Positions 24,192 to 33,048 of a DNA stretch of 64,000 nucleotides are shown piece after piece. The stretch is from Acidobacteriota bacterium (GTDB lineage Bacteria; Acidobacteriota; Thermoanaerobaculia; Multivoradales; Multivoraceae). Location: the NCBI GenBank assembly GCA_028877275.1, contig JAPPFP010000008.1, positions 58,154-122,153 on the forward strand. The letters are read 5' to 3'. The translations under genes were made by a program, and so were the position numbers. Below the pieces are notes generated by a model, which made no database searches, was not told the origin of the DNA, and saw only the letters and a list, made by a program, of their open reading frames with translations. Numbering within the stretch: position 1 is the first letter of the stretch; each line of letters opens with the position of its first letter.

Positions 24192-25786
24192 CGCGCGAAG
24201 CGGCCGATGATCGGACGACCGGGATTGACTCCTTCCACGGTCTCACCGTCGCGTACGACGAACACGCCGTTCACCATCGTGTGGACGATGCCCTCCGAGA
24301 ACGACAGCCCGCCCTCGAAGGTGGCGGTGTCAATCACCGTGTCCGGGTCGAACACCACGATGTCCGCGTCGGCGCCGACCTGGATCCGGCCCTTCCGCCT
24401 CATCTGATCGGACATCGACGCCACCCGGTCCGCCGGGAGCAGGCTCATCTTCAACAGCGCCGTCATCAGGTCGAGCGTGCCCCGCTCGCGCACGTACCGC
24501 CCGAGAATCCGGGAGTAGGTCCCGGCCGTCCGCGGGTGCGCTCCCGGAGCGTAGGGCATGCCGTCGGAGGCGACGATCACCCAGTCGTTGTCCAGGGCCG
24601 TCTCGATCCACTCCTCCTTCATGAAGTGGAGAATCACCGTTCCCCCCTCGCGGCGATACCGCTCGAAGGTCTCCTTCGTCAGCCTCTCCCCCGTCTCCTC
24701 CCACTGCAGGTCGCCGTAGTCGATCTGCAGGCGGTCCTGCCAGCCCTCGTCGAAGATGGAGGACTCGAGGCTGGTCGAGCCAGCGGTGTAGGGGTACGCC
24801 TCCGTCGTCACGTCGAGCCCCAGGCGGGCAGCGCCGTCGATCATGTCGAGGACCGTGTCGATCTCTCCCAGCGCCATGCTGTTGACGTGCACGATGTGCA
24901 GGGGCGCCCCGGTGGCGACCGCGTTGGCCAGGACTTCCTGCATCGCGTCGATGCTCATCGAGCGTACGTGCGTGTGGATCGTGGCCCGTTTCTCGCCGGC
25001 GAACCGGAAGACCTCGAAGATCTCCCTGCGGCTGGCGCCGGGGTAGTACTGGGTCGCCATCCCGATGCCCAGACCGCCCTGCTCGAGCCCGCGCTGCAAG
25101 TGCTCCAGCATGGCGGGGACGCGCTCGGGCGGCAGTTCCGAGTAGTACGTCCTCTGCGCGGCATCGCGCATGGAGTCGAGCGGTTCGTCCTCGGCGCCGG
25201 CAGCCGCGAAGGCCGCCGTGAGGTCCGCACGTTCCTCCTCCGGGACGATCTCCAGACCCCGCAGGGCGCCGTGGTTGACCGTGGCGCCGTAGTTCACGAG
25301 CGACCTGCCCCGTCGAGAGTCCAGGAACGACCCGACATCCGGCACGCCCCATTCGAGTTCCAGCGCCGTGGTCACACCGTCCCTCGCCTGGTACTCGTGG
25401 GCCCGCGGACCCTGGCCGTGGGCGTGGAGGTCGACGAAGCCAGGCGCCAGCACCAGGCCCGCGGCGTCGATCAGGACGCCGCCGTCGGCGAGCGAGTCCG
25501 CGAGGGGCTCCTCCGTGAGGGCCGCGATGACGTCGCCGCGGATGCCCACGTTCCTGACCTCGTCGAGCCTCCTCTCGGGGTCGATGACGCGGGCGCCCTG
25601 GAAGACGACGTCGAACGCCTGGGTGTCGGCTTCGCTGGTCCCGTTGGTGGCGGGGTTGCACGCGAGGAGAAGGGCGGCGAGGAAGGATGCAACTGCGGAG
25701 CCGGCCTTGCGGCCGGCACGTCTACTCCGCCGCCTGCGGCGGCAGCCGGCGGGGACGCCGGCGCACCCAGTGTGGAGCGTCGTCAT
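24188..25786 (-). CDS. D-aminoacylase-type amidohydrolase, lipoprotein
   Basis: A 532-residue amidohydrolase of the N-acyl-D-amino-acid deacylase/dihydroorotase-like group. Metal-site motifs are GFVDLHAHGQGP (HxH), a Glu-rich ELEWGVPD region, HTHVRS, HIVHVNSM and ASDGMPYAPG. The leader ends in a lipobox (LLLAC). The only in-frame starts lie inside or upstream of a dispersed hairpin repeat: ATG 25786 gives a prefix reading TGCAGVPAGCRRRRRSRR before the hydrophobic segment, so the repeat seems to have replaced the native start. No ribosome site is evident. It is coupled to the MFS gene after it. Confidence 0.82.
   Translation of the reverse strand: MTTLHTGCAGVPAGCRRRRRSRRAGRKAGSAVASFLAALLLACNPATNGTSEADTQAFDVVFQGARVIDPERRLDEVRNVGIRGDVIAALTEEPLADSLADGGVLIDAAGLVLAPGFVDLHAHGQGPRAHEYQARDGVTTALELEWGVPDVGSFLDSRRGRSLVNYGATVNHGALRGLEIVPEEERADLTAAFAAAGAEDEPLDSMRDAAQRTYYSELPPERVPAMLEHLQRGLEQGGLGIGMATQYYPGASRREIFEVFRFAGEKRATIHTHVRSMSIDAMQEVLANAVATGAPLHIVHVNSMALGEIDTVLDMIDGAARLGLDVTTEAYPYTAGSTSLESSIFDEGWQDRLQIDYGDLQWEETGERLTKETFERYRREGGTVILHFMKEEWIETALDNDWVIVASDGMPYAPGAHPRTAGTYSRILGRYVRERGTLDLMTALLKMSLLPADRVASMSDQMRRKGRIQVGADADIVVFDPDTVIDTATFEGGLSFSEGIVHTMVNGVFVVRDGETVEGVNPGRPIIGRFAR
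25700..25771 (+). repeat. Dispersed hairpin repeat, copy B (three hairpins)
   Basis: The same three-hairpin layout as copy A: GCCGGCC/GGCCGGC (loop TTGC), GCCGCC/GGCGGC (loop TGC), GCCGGCG/CGCCGGC (loop GGGA), then GCACCCAGT. It overlaps the 5' end of the D-aminoacylase-like gene and lies upstream of the M19 gene on the other strand. Confidence 0.85.
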
Positions 25787-25893
25787 TCTGCGGCACATGT
25801 TCCCAGGACCGTGGGCTCTGGATTCGCCGATGGTACACACCTTGCTGCGCTACGCCCTGCACCAACCGACGATCCCGACCAAGGAGCCCACAC

Positions 25894-27090
25894 ATGCCAA
25901 AGGCGACTCCCGGCGAGAACACTCGCCTGTCACGTCGAACGCTGCTCGGGCAAGGCGCCGGGGCGGGCGCCCTCCTCGCCGCGTCGACCATCGGCGCGCC
26001 GTACCTCGCCATCGGCAGGCACAGGTTGTTCGCCCAGAGCGAGGCGCGGTACTCGACGCGGGCAGTCGACCTGGTCGGCGACTCGCTGGTCATCGACATG
26101 CTGAGTCCGCTCACGCTGGCGTCGTCGACCATGCGGGCCTGGTACGGCAACCCGCAGAACATCCCCGAGTCCTTCTGGAACGATCTCGACCTTTCCGGGA
26201 TCGACGCCGTTCTCGACGCGGTGGGAACCGGCCCCTTCGGCGCCAGGGAATCCGTTCTGGAGCGGGTGGCGGGAGTCAACGGCGTCGTCGCGCACAACGG
26301 GCACCGGATGCTCCGCGTCGCTCGAGCCGCGGACCTCGACGAGGCGGCGCGAAGCGGCCGCGTCGGCATGATCTTCGGCGTGCAGAACGCCGATCACTTC
26401 CACTCGCTGGACGACGTCGACTACTTCTACGGCCTCGGCCAGCGCGTGTCGCAGTTGACCTACAACGCGCGCAACCTGATCGGCACCGGAGCGACCGACC
26501 GGATCGACGGCGGCCTGTCGAACTGGGGGGTCGCGATCATCGAGCGGATGAACGATGTCGGGATGGCCGTGGACGTGTCGCACTGCGGCGACCGCACGTC
26601 GCTCGACGCCTTCGAAGCCTCGAGGAAGCCCGTCCTGGTCACCCACTCGAACGTCCGGGCGCTCGCCGACGGTCACGTCCGCTGCAAGCCGGACGAGGTC
26701 ATCGACGCGGTCAGGAAGGCCGGCAGCGTCTTCGGCGTGACGAACATCCGGATGTTCGTCAAGGCCGACGAGCCGACGACCGTCGAGCACTATCTCGACC
26801 ACTTCGACTACCTGACGAAGCGGATCGGCGCCGAACACGTCGGCATCGGCAGCGACATCGACCTCTACGGCTACGACGACATGCCGAAGGCGGACTACGA
26901 GCGGCTCAAGGCCGCCTACCAGCAGGGCAAGTACCGTTTCCGGGACCAGATCGACATCCCGGAAGTGGCCCACCCCCAACGGGTCTTCGACCTCACCGAG
27001 GGCCTGATCCGGCGGGGCTACACGGACCCCGACATTCGGGGCATCCTCGGCGGCAACTTCCGCCGGGTTCTGGAGGAGATCTGGGGATGA
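25894..27090 (+). CDS. M19 dipeptidase-like protein, Tat exported, altered metal site
   Basis: A 398-residue renal-dipeptidase-family protein with a twin-arginine leader (RLSRRTLLGQGAGAG). In the canonical enzyme His20, Asp22 and Glu125 bind the first zinc and Glu125, His198 and His219 the second. Here the HxD site reads VIDMLSPLT and the Glu site reads FGVQNADHF, so the first three ligands are lost, while SHCGDRT and VTHSNVR keep the two His, and GIGSDIDLYG keeps the later Asp. AAGGAG lies seven bases before the ATG. It overlaps the next hydrolase by ATGA. Activity may need one metal only, or differ from dipeptide hydrolysis. Confidence 0.85.
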   Translation: MPKATPGENTRLSRRTLLGQGAGAGALLAASTIGAPYLAIGRHRLFAQSEARYSTRAVDLVGDSLVIDMLSPLTLASSTMRAWYGNPQNIPESFWNDLDLSGIDAVLDAVGTGPFGARESVLERVAGVNGVVAHNGHRMLRVARAADLDEAARSGRVGMIFGVQNADHFHSLDDVDYFYGLGQRVSQLTYNARNLIGTGATDRIDGGLSNWGVAIIERMNDVGMAVDVSHCGDRTSLDAFEASRKPVLVTHSNVRALADGHVRCKPDEVIDAVRKAGSVFGVTNIRMFVKADEPTTVEHYLDHFDYLTKRIGAEHVGIGSDIDLYGYDDMPKADYERLKAAYQQGKYRFRDQIDIPEVAHPQRVFDLTEGLIRRGYTDPDIRGILGGNFRRVLEEIWG

Positions 27091-28628
27091 AAGTCAGACA
27101 CATCGCCCTGGCGGTTCTCGCCGCCGCGTTCGTCGCCGTCCCGCTGTGGTCCGACACCGTCGACGAGCGGCTCGACGGCTTCGACCCGTGGGTCGAATCG
27201 ATCATGCAGGAGTGGAAGGTGCCGGGCCTCGGCGTGGCGATCGTCGAAGACGGCAAGACCGTGTTCGCCAAGGGCTACGGCTGGCGCAACGTCGAAGAGA
27301 AGCTGCCGGTCACTCCCGACACGCTCTTCGCCATCGGCTCGAACACGAAGTCGTTCACCGCCACCCTGCTGGCGATGCAGGTGGACGACGGCGCCCTCGC
27401 CTGGGACGATCCGATCCGGACGGTGCTGCCCGAGTTCCGGCTCCACGACCCGGCGGCGACGGACGAGATGACCGCCGTCGACCTGCTGAGCCACCGCTCG
27501 GGCCTGCCGCGTCACGACCTGTACTGGTACGCCACGGGCAGGAACCGCTCCGAGCTGCTGGCGGGGCTTCACCACCTGGAGCCCTCCGCCTCCTTCAGGA
27601 GCAGGTACCAGTACCAGAACCTCATGTTCATGACCGCCGGCATCGTCTCCGAGCGGATCGGCGGCAAGTCGTGGGAGGAACTCGTCCAGGAACGCGTCCT
27701 CACCCCGCTCGGCATCGAGCGGGCCACCTTCTCGGTGATCCAGATGCAGGAGGACGACGACTTCTCGTACGGCTACGGCGCGGACGAGGAGATCGAGCGG
27801 GTGCCGTTCCGCAACATCGACGCGATCGGGCCGGCCGGATCGATCAACATGTCGGCCAGCGACCTCGCCGCCTACGTCCGGTTCCATCTCGCCTACGGCA
27901 AGGTCGGCGACAAGCAGCTCCTGAAGGAAGACTCGGCGCGGCTGATGCAGCTACCCCAGATGGTGCTGACCGGCCCGCTCCAGCAGCGCCTGCAGAACGG
28001 TCCGGAGATCGGCGACCCCACCTACGGGCTGGGCCTCATGGTGAGCACCTACCGGGGCCGCAAGCACATCAGCCACGGCGGCGGCATCGACGGCTTCATC
28101 TCGGCGATGGAGTGGCTGCCCGACGAGAAGATCGGCGTCGTCGCGTTGTCCAACACGTCGCACTCCGGAACGGTGCCGGCGCTGGTCGTACGAAACGCGT
28201 TCGACCGCATGCTGGGTCTCGAGCCGATCGACTGGGCTGAGCGGGCCCGCAAGCAGATCGCGGAAGCGGAGGAGAAGGCCGAGGACGCGAAGAAGAAGGA
28301 CCTCGCGGCCGCGGTGGCGGACACCAGTCCCTCCCACCCGCTCGCCGACCACGCCGGCGAGTACGAGCACGAGGGCTACGGCAAGGCCTCCGTCCGCACT
28401 GACGGGGACGGCCTGGTCCTCCAGGTCGCGGGCATCGAGTTCCCGCTCCGGCACTACCACTACGACGTGTGGAGCGTCCCCTACGACCTGCCGGCCAGCT
28501 CGCCCGCGTCAGGCCGCGGCGGTGCCAAGGTCCGCTTCGACTACGGCAACGACGGGAAGATCAACGTCGTGGCCGTGCCGCTCGAGCCGTCCGTCTCGCC
28601 GATCCGCTTCCAGCGCGCCGGCGACTGA
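27087..28628 (+). CDS. Secreted S12 serine hydrolase with C-terminal extension
   Basis: A 513-residue class C beta-lactamase-like hydrolase. The signal peptide covers about residues 1-22. Active-site motifs are Ser85-N-T-Lys88, the Tyr motif in RYQYQNLMFM and HGGG near residue 330. A charged coiled linker (ARKQIAEAEEKAEDAKKK) precedes a C-terminal beta domain (HAGEYEHEGYGKASV) of the DUF3471 kind. It starts inside the M19 stop (ATGA), so both exported enzymes are made together, probably acting on peptides or D-amino-acid derivatives. Confidence 0.88.
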   Translation: MKVRHIALAVLAAAFVAVPLWSDTVDERLDGFDPWVESIMQEWKVPGLGVAIVEDGKTVFAKGYGWRNVEEKLPVTPDTLFAIGSNTKSFTATLLAMQVDDGALAWDDPIRTVLPEFRLHDPAATDEMTAVDLLSHRSGLPRHDLYWYATGRNRSELLAGLHHLEPSASFRSRYQYQNLMFMTAGIVSERIGGKSWEELVQERVLTPLGIERATFSVIQMQEDDDFSYGYGADEEIERVPFRNIDAIGPAGSINMSASDLAAYVRFHLAYGKVGDKQLLKEDSARLMQLPQMVLTGPLQQRLQNGPEIGDPTYGLGLMVSTYRGRKHISHGGGIDGFISAMEWLPDEKIGVVALSNTSHSGTVPALVVRNAFDRMLGLEPIDWAERARKQIAEAEEKAEDAKKKDLAAAVADTSPSHPLADHAGEYEHEGYGKASVRTDGDGLVLQVAGIEFPLRHYHYDVWSVPYDLPASSPASGRGGAKVRFDYGNDGKINVVAVPLEPSVSPIRFQRAGD

Positions 28629-28645
28629 CGCGGACGGCGACGGCC

Positions 28646-29785
28646 ATGCCGGGCAGGGCGCCAACCCGCTTCCACACCCTGCTTCTGCCGGCGATCATCG
28701 CGCAGTCGATGATCATCGGCGGCGGCTACGCGACGGGGCGGGAAGTCGTCCAGTACGCCGGCCGCTTCGGGAACTGGGGTTGGCTGTCGGTCGCGATCAT
28801 CGCCGTCTGTTTCTCGCTCGTCATGGCGCTGGCCTTCGAACTGGCGCGGCTGGCGGGTGCCTACGACTACAAGGCCTGGAGCCGGAACCTGGTCGGGCCG
28901 TTCTGGTGGCTCGTCGACCTCCTCTTCCTGAGCATGATGCTGCTGGTCATCGCGGTGATGACGGCGGCCATCGGCGAAGTCCTCCAGCAGACGCTGGCGT
29001 TCCCCAAGCCGCTCAGCCTGATCCTGGCCCTGGCATGCGTCGGGTTCCTCACCTGGCGCGGGTCCGGTTTCATCGAGCGGGCGAAGACCTGGGGCAGCGC
29101 GGCTCTGTACCTGGGCTACTGCGCCTTCTCGGTCCTCGTGCTGACCGCGCCCGTGACGGAGCCGGCCGCGCCGCCACCGCCCGGCGCCGAGGCCGGAGCG
29201 GGAGAGGTCGTCATCACGGCCGTCCTGTACGTCGCCTACAACGTCGCCGTCGTGCCGGCCGTCCTCTTCTGCCTGCACCGCCAGACCCGGCGCAGCGACA
29301 CCTTCGCGTCCGGGATCCTCTCCGGCCTCGCGATGACGATTCCGTTCGCCCTGACCCTGGCCTGCCTCCTGCGGTTCCCCCACGCTTCCGTGATGGAGGC
29401 GGAGGTGCCCTGGCTGCGACTGATCGGGACCGCGGCCGACGGACGCGCCGGCGGCGCGGCCCTCTGGATCGCCATCTTCGGGCTGGTCGCCGGCTGGACG
29501 TTGATCGAGACCGCCGTCGGCTCGATTCACGCTCTCCTCCATCGCGTCGAACGCAACCTGGGCGACCTGCCGCGCCGCTGGAGGCCCGCCTCCGGCGCGC
29601 TCACCCCGAGGCAGAAGGCGCTGACGGCCGTCCTCGTCCTCGCGGCCGCCGCCGGCCTCTCCACGATCGGCATCATCGACCTCGTCGCGCGCGGCTACGG
29701 CACCCTCGCCTGGGGCTTCATCGCCCTGATCGTGTTGCCGCTCTTCGTCGTCGTGCCGTACAGGGCGCTCAAGAAGCCGGCCTGA
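28646..29785 (+). CDS. YkvI-like LeuT-fold membrane protein
   Basis: A 379-residue polytopic protein with about ten helices. The first helix carries IIGGGYATGREVVQYAGRFG, the glycine-rich break seen in YkvI-family permeases, which are distant relatives of amino acid transporters. Pro-rich PAAPPPPGAEAG marks a loop near the middle. It follows the S12 hydrolase by 17 bases, so import of a product of the M19 and S12 enzymes is a reasonable guess. Its substrate is not known. Confidence 0.75.
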   Translation: MPGRAPTRFHTLLLPAIIAQSMIIGGGYATGREVVQYAGRFGNWGWLSVAIIAVCFSLVMALAFELARLAGAYDYKAWSRNLVGPFWWLVDLLFLSMMLLVIAVMTAAIGEVLQQTLAFPKPLSLILALACVGFLTWRGSGFIERAKTWGSAALYLGYCAFSVLVLTAPVTEPAAPPPPGAEAGAGEVVITAVLYVAYNVAVVPAVLFCLHRQTRRSDTFASGILSGLAMTIPFALTLACLLRFPHASVMEAEVPWLRLIGTAADGRAGGAALWIAIFGLVAGWTLIETAVGSIHALLHRVERNLGDLPRRWRPASGALTPRQKALTAVLVLAAAAGLSTIGIIDLVARGYGTLAWGFIALIVLPLFVVVPYRALKKPA

Positions 29786-29792
29786 GCCCCAC

Positions 29793-29820
29793 ACTGGGTG
29801 CGCCGGCGTTCTGCCGCGCC
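29793..29820 (-). repeat. Dispersed hairpin repeat, copy C (degenerate)
   Basis: The conserved end ACTGGGTGC (29793-29801) follows the YkvI-like stop by seven bases; the stem is decayed on the far side (GCCGGCG then TTCTGCCGCGCC). It runs up to the stop codon of the convergent gene. Confidence 0.7.
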
Positions 29821-30563
29821 TAGCGAATCGACTGCACGAACACGCTGGTCGTTCTTTCGAGCCCCTCCGCGAGGGCGGCCATGACCGCCGCGTAGAGCCC
29901 CGCGATACCGAGTCCCGTCCATTTCGACACCCGAGCCGCTACCCCAATGCCCAGCCCGAGCAGAATCAATGTCCAAAGGGAGACGGCGATGCTGGCGGCC
30001 CCTTCGAGCAACGCTCCGACGGTCGTGTGAAGTGCCGGATTCGAGAAGTCGAGTTCGAATCCCGACGACGCGTCGGGGGGTTCAAGCACCTGACGGCCCT
30101 TCGACAGCAAGTAGCTGACAAGGCCGCCCAGGCGGCCGACTACGTAGACGTGGACCATCAGCGAGAACAACGTCAGGAAAGGTAATCTGGCTCCGAAGGC
30201 GAGTGACAGTCGCCAGACCAGTAGAGCCTCGATCGGCAGCGCAATCAGTACGGCCGCGGCCATGACCGTGCTGGGTCCGTAGAGGTTCACGGCCGACTCC
30301 CCGCCTCCCATGATGGCAGCCAAATCCCGCTGCCCGAGCACCGTCCTAAGGGCGAGGAACGCCAGGATCACCGCGAGGGCTGCAACCCACGGCCGGCGCT
30401 CGCGGATGATCTCGAAGCTGGTCCGCGGAAACGCGACGATCCCTACCAGAGCTCTCACCCCCGCTAAGCCACCGACCACAGTCCCCGTGCCCGGAGTGGG
30501 CGCTTCGTCTGCCTCGGTCCCGGTCGAGGGACCTGCATTGCCTGGCTTCTGATCCTCGACCAT
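29820..30563 (-). CDS. YIP1-like membrane protein
   Basis: A 247-residue protein with a polar 30-residue N-terminus and about five helices. FPRTSFEIIRERRPWVAAL after the polar part matches the start of YIP1-type domains (Pro, then Phe and Ile-rich helix, then RP). Bacterial members are poorly characterised inner-membrane proteins. It is the last gene downstream of an aldo/keto reductase, 14 bases after its stop. Confidence 0.62.
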   Translation of the reverse strand: MVEDQKPGNAGPSTGTEADEAPTPGTGTVVGGLAGVRALVGIVAFPRTSFEIIRERRPWVAALAVILAFLALRTVLGQRDLAAIMGGGESAVNLYGPSTVMAAAVLIALPIEALLVWRLSLAFGARLPFLTLFSLMVHVYVVGRLGGLVSYLLSKGRQVLEPPDASSGFELDFSNPALHTTVGALLEGAASIAVSLWTLILLGLGIGVAARVSKWTGLGIAGLYAAVMAALAEGLERTTSVFVQSIR

Positions 30564-30577
30564 CGCGAGGTCCCAGA

Positions 30578-31546
30578 CTAGAACAGGTTCGCCCGCGGCG
30601 CGTAGACCTCTTCCAGCCGCTCCTTCTCCTCGGCGGTCAGCTCGACGTCGAGCGCGGACACTGCCTCATCGAGGTGGCTCATCTTCGTGACGCCGACGAT
30701 CGGCGACGCGACGACGGGATTGGCCAGGACCCAGGCCATCGCGACCTGGGCCCGGGACACGCCCTTGTCCCGCGCCACCTCGCCCAGCCGATCAACGATC
30801 GGCCGGTCCTTCGCCTCGTCGAAACGTCTCGCCATCATCGGGTCGCTCTGCGACCGGCGCGTGGTCTCGTCCCAGTCGCGGGTCAGCAGCCCCCGGCCCA
30901 GCGGGCTCCACGGGATCGTCCCGATGCCCTGATCGGCGCAGAGAGGGTGCATCTCGCGTTCCTCTTCGCGCTGGAGGAGGCTGTATTGGTTCTGCATGCT
31001 GACGAACTTCGTGAAGCCGCGGAGTTCACTGGTGTAGAGCGCCTTGCTGAACTGCCAGGCCCACATCGACGAGGCGCCGATGTAGCGGACCTTGCCGGAC
31101 GTCACCGCGTCGTGCAGCGCGCCGAGCGTCTCGTCTATCGATGTCCGGTCGTCCCAGCGGTGAATCTGGTACAGGTCGATGTAGTCGGTTCCCAGACGGC
31201 GCAGGGACGCGTCCAGCTCCGTCATGATCGCCTTGCGCGAGAGCCCCCGGGCGTTCCGACCGCGCCGGATCGGGAAGAAGACCTTGGTCGCGATGACCAC
31301 CTCATCGCGGTTCGCCATGTCTCGCAACGCCCTGCCCGTGATCTCCTCGCTCGAGCCGATCGAGTAGGCGTTCGCCGTGTCGAAGAAGTTGATGCCAAGA
31401 TCGAGCGCCTTCTCGATGATCGGGCGGCTGGCAGCTTCATCGAGACTCCAGTCGTGAGCCCCCGGCGACTCTTCGCCGAAGCTCATGCATCCGAGACAGA
31501 TCCGGGATACCTCGAGACCGGAACTGCCCAACTTCGTGTACTTCAT
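30578..31546 (-). CDS. Aldo/keto reductase
   Basis: A 322-residue NADPH-type aldo/keto reductase. The catalytic tetrad is visible: Asp and Tyr in FFDTANAYSIGSSE, Lys in VIATKVFF and His in YQIHRWDD. The C-terminal GVTKMSHLDEAV fits the phosphate-binding loop. ATG 31546 has GGAGG eight bases upstream, better than the start 15 bases earlier. The gene lies 43 bases after a HIBADH-like gene on the same strand; both reduce or oxidise small carbonyl compounds. Confidence 0.92.
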   Translation of the reverse strand: MKYTKLGSSGLEVSRICLGCMSFGEESPGAHDWSLDEAASRPIIEKALDLGINFFDTANAYSIGSSEEITGRALRDMANRDEVVIATKVFFPIRRGRNARGLSRKAIMTELDASLRRLGTDYIDLYQIHRWDDRTSIDETLGALHDAVTSGKVRYIGASSMWAWQFSKALYTSELRGFTKFVSMQNQYSLLQREEEREMHPLCADQGIGTIPWSPLGRGLLTRDWDETTRRSQSDPMMARRFDEAKDRPIVDRLGEVARDKGVSRAQVAMAWVLANPVVASPIVGVTKMSHLDEAVSALDVELTAEEKERLEEVYAPRANLF

Positions 31547-31589
31547 CCCAGATTCCTCCAAACGGGCCTCAGAATCGAAGGCCGTATCT

Positions 31590-32390
31590 TCAGGCCTCCG
31601 GCTGACCCGAGTCCAGACTCGCCTTCACCAGCGGCGCCTCGACGTCGAACTCCGTGGCGACGTCCAGGTACAGGGACAGGTCCTTGACCGGCATGGCCGG
31701 CCAGGTCACGCGCCGCCGGGGCATCGGGAAGTTCTTCGAGACGAAGCTCCGGCCCGTCGACACGTTCAGGATCTCCATGAACCGGTCCAGGTCCATGCCG
31801 TAGGCGCCGACAACCTCGCGCACCTCCTGCACGAGCGCCCAGGTGCCAAGCGCGATCGCGTTGTTGCCAATCTTCATCGCCTGACCGGCGCCGACGCCGC
31901 CGCAGTGCATCGTCGTGCCGAGCACGTCGAAGGCCTCACGGCACCGGTCGATCGTGGCCGCGTCGCCTCCGGCCATCAGGGTGAGCGTGCCCTCCCTGGC
32001 GCCGGCCACGAGCCCGCTGACCGGGCAGTCGATCACGTCCACCCGTTGAGATGCCACCTCTCTCGCGAGTGCCTGGCAGTAGACCGGCGACATTGTGCTC
32101 ATGACCACGACGATCGCGCCCTCACGCAGAGTGCTCAACGCTCCGTCTTCACCGCACAGCACGCGGTCGGTCTGCTCCTCGTCCCAGACGATCGTCATCA
32201 GGATGTCGGCGTGTTCGCCGACTTCGCGCGGCGTCCCAAGCTCTTCGATCCCCTTCGCCGCAAGCCGCTCGATCGCGTCGCGGCTGCGGTTGATCGAGCT
32301 GACGACCCGAAAGCCGGCATCGAGCAGGCGGGCCGCCATCGGTTCGCCCATGGCGCCGAGTCCGATGAAACCGATCGTGGGTCGTGGCAT
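31590..32390 (-). CDS. 3-hydroxyisobutyrate dehydrogenase-family oxidoreductase
   Basis: A 266-residue beta-hydroxyacid dehydrogenase. GFIGLGAMGEPMA is the nucleotide site with the family GLGxMGxxMA pattern, DCPVSGLVAGA the substrate loop and GAGQAMKIGNN the catalytic Lys motif. It is somewhat short at the C-terminus (family usually about 290). It is divergent from a TetR gene across 53 bases containing a palindrome, so it is probably that regulator's target. Confidence 0.9.
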   Translation of the reverse strand: MPRPTIGFIGLGAMGEPMAARLLDAGFRVVSSINRSRDAIERLAAKGIEELGTPREVGEHADILMTIVWDEEQTDRVLCGEDGALSTLREGAIVVVMSTMSPVYCQALAREVASQRVDVIDCPVSGLVAGAREGTLTLMAGGDAATIDRCREAFDVLGTTMHCGGVGAGQAMKIGNNAIALGTWALVQEVREVVGAYGMDLDRFMEILNVSTGRSFVSKNFPMPRRRVTWPAMPVKDLSLYLDVATEFDVEAPLVKASLDSGQPEA

Positions 32391-32417
32391 GGTCCAGGTT
32401 CTCTCTTTTACTTATTG

Positions 32418-32430
32418 GACGATTCTCGTC
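32418..32430. promoter_or_regulatory. Candidate TetR operator
   Basis: GACGATTCTCGTC is a perfect 5+3+5 inverted repeat in the 53-base divergent region between the HIBADH-like and TetR genes, beside an A/T-rich stretch that probably holds both promoters. TetR-family proteins commonly bind such sites and repress divergent neighbours. Confidence 0.45.
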
Positions 32431-32443
32431 TAGAGTGTACATC

Positions 32444-33013
32444 GTGCCTCAAGCCGATGCCAGCGACTACGAGACCGCCGCGCAAGTGCTCGCCGAGTTC
32501 GCGAGCACGGGTTACGCGAAGACGTCGATGACCTCCCTGGCCGAAGCGGCTGGCGTCGCGCGGCAGACGATCTACAACCGTTTCGGGCGCAAGGAGGCAG
32601 TGCTCGAATGGGCGATAGGCGCCGTTGTCCGTTCGCTGCGGGCAGACGCGTTTGCCTGTCTCGCCGACCCGGACAGACCGACGGAGCAGGCCCTGCTCGA
32701 CGCCTTCTGCTGCTGGCTGGGACCGGTCGTGAGGTTCGTTCGCGACGGTCGCTACGGCGAGGAGATCCTCGGGCTCGGCAACGCCGCGAGGCGACACACG
32801 GGCTCGTACCCCCTCGACGCCTTCACTTCCGAGGTCACAGGCGCGCTGCTGACGCGACGAGTCCGCCAGCAACGTCGGGAGGCCGCCGACCTGGCGTTCG
32901 TCCTTGTCATGGCGGCCAAGGGGCTTCTCGCCGACAGCGAGACCGAAGTCGACTTCCGAACCGGTATGGCGCGCGCCCTTCGCGGGGCCGGAATCAACAG
33001 TTCGTCCGACTGA
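32444..33013 (+). CDS. TetR/AcrR-family transcriptional regulator
   Basis: A 189-residue regulator. The N-terminal helix-turn-helix is typical: GYAKTSMTSLAEAAGVARQT followed by IYNRFGRKEAVLEWAI. The C-terminal ligand domain is of the TetR_C type and not assignable. GTG 32444 is the first start that gives a normal N-terminus; an upstream TTG exists. It is divergent from the HIBADH-like gene and 35 bases upstream of an SDR, either of which could be regulated. Confidence 0.9.
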   Translation: MPQADASDYETAAQVLAEFASTGYAKTSMTSLAEAAGVARQTIYNRFGRKEAVLEWAIGAVVRSLRADAFACLADPDRPTEQALLDAFCCWLGPVVRFVRDGRYGEEILGLGNAARRHTGSYPLDAFTSEVTGALLTRRVRQQRREAADLAFVLVMAAKGLLADSETEVDFRTGMARALRGAGINSSSD

Positions 33014-33048
33014 ATCAGCAATCAAACCCCTAAGGGAGATCCAGATAG

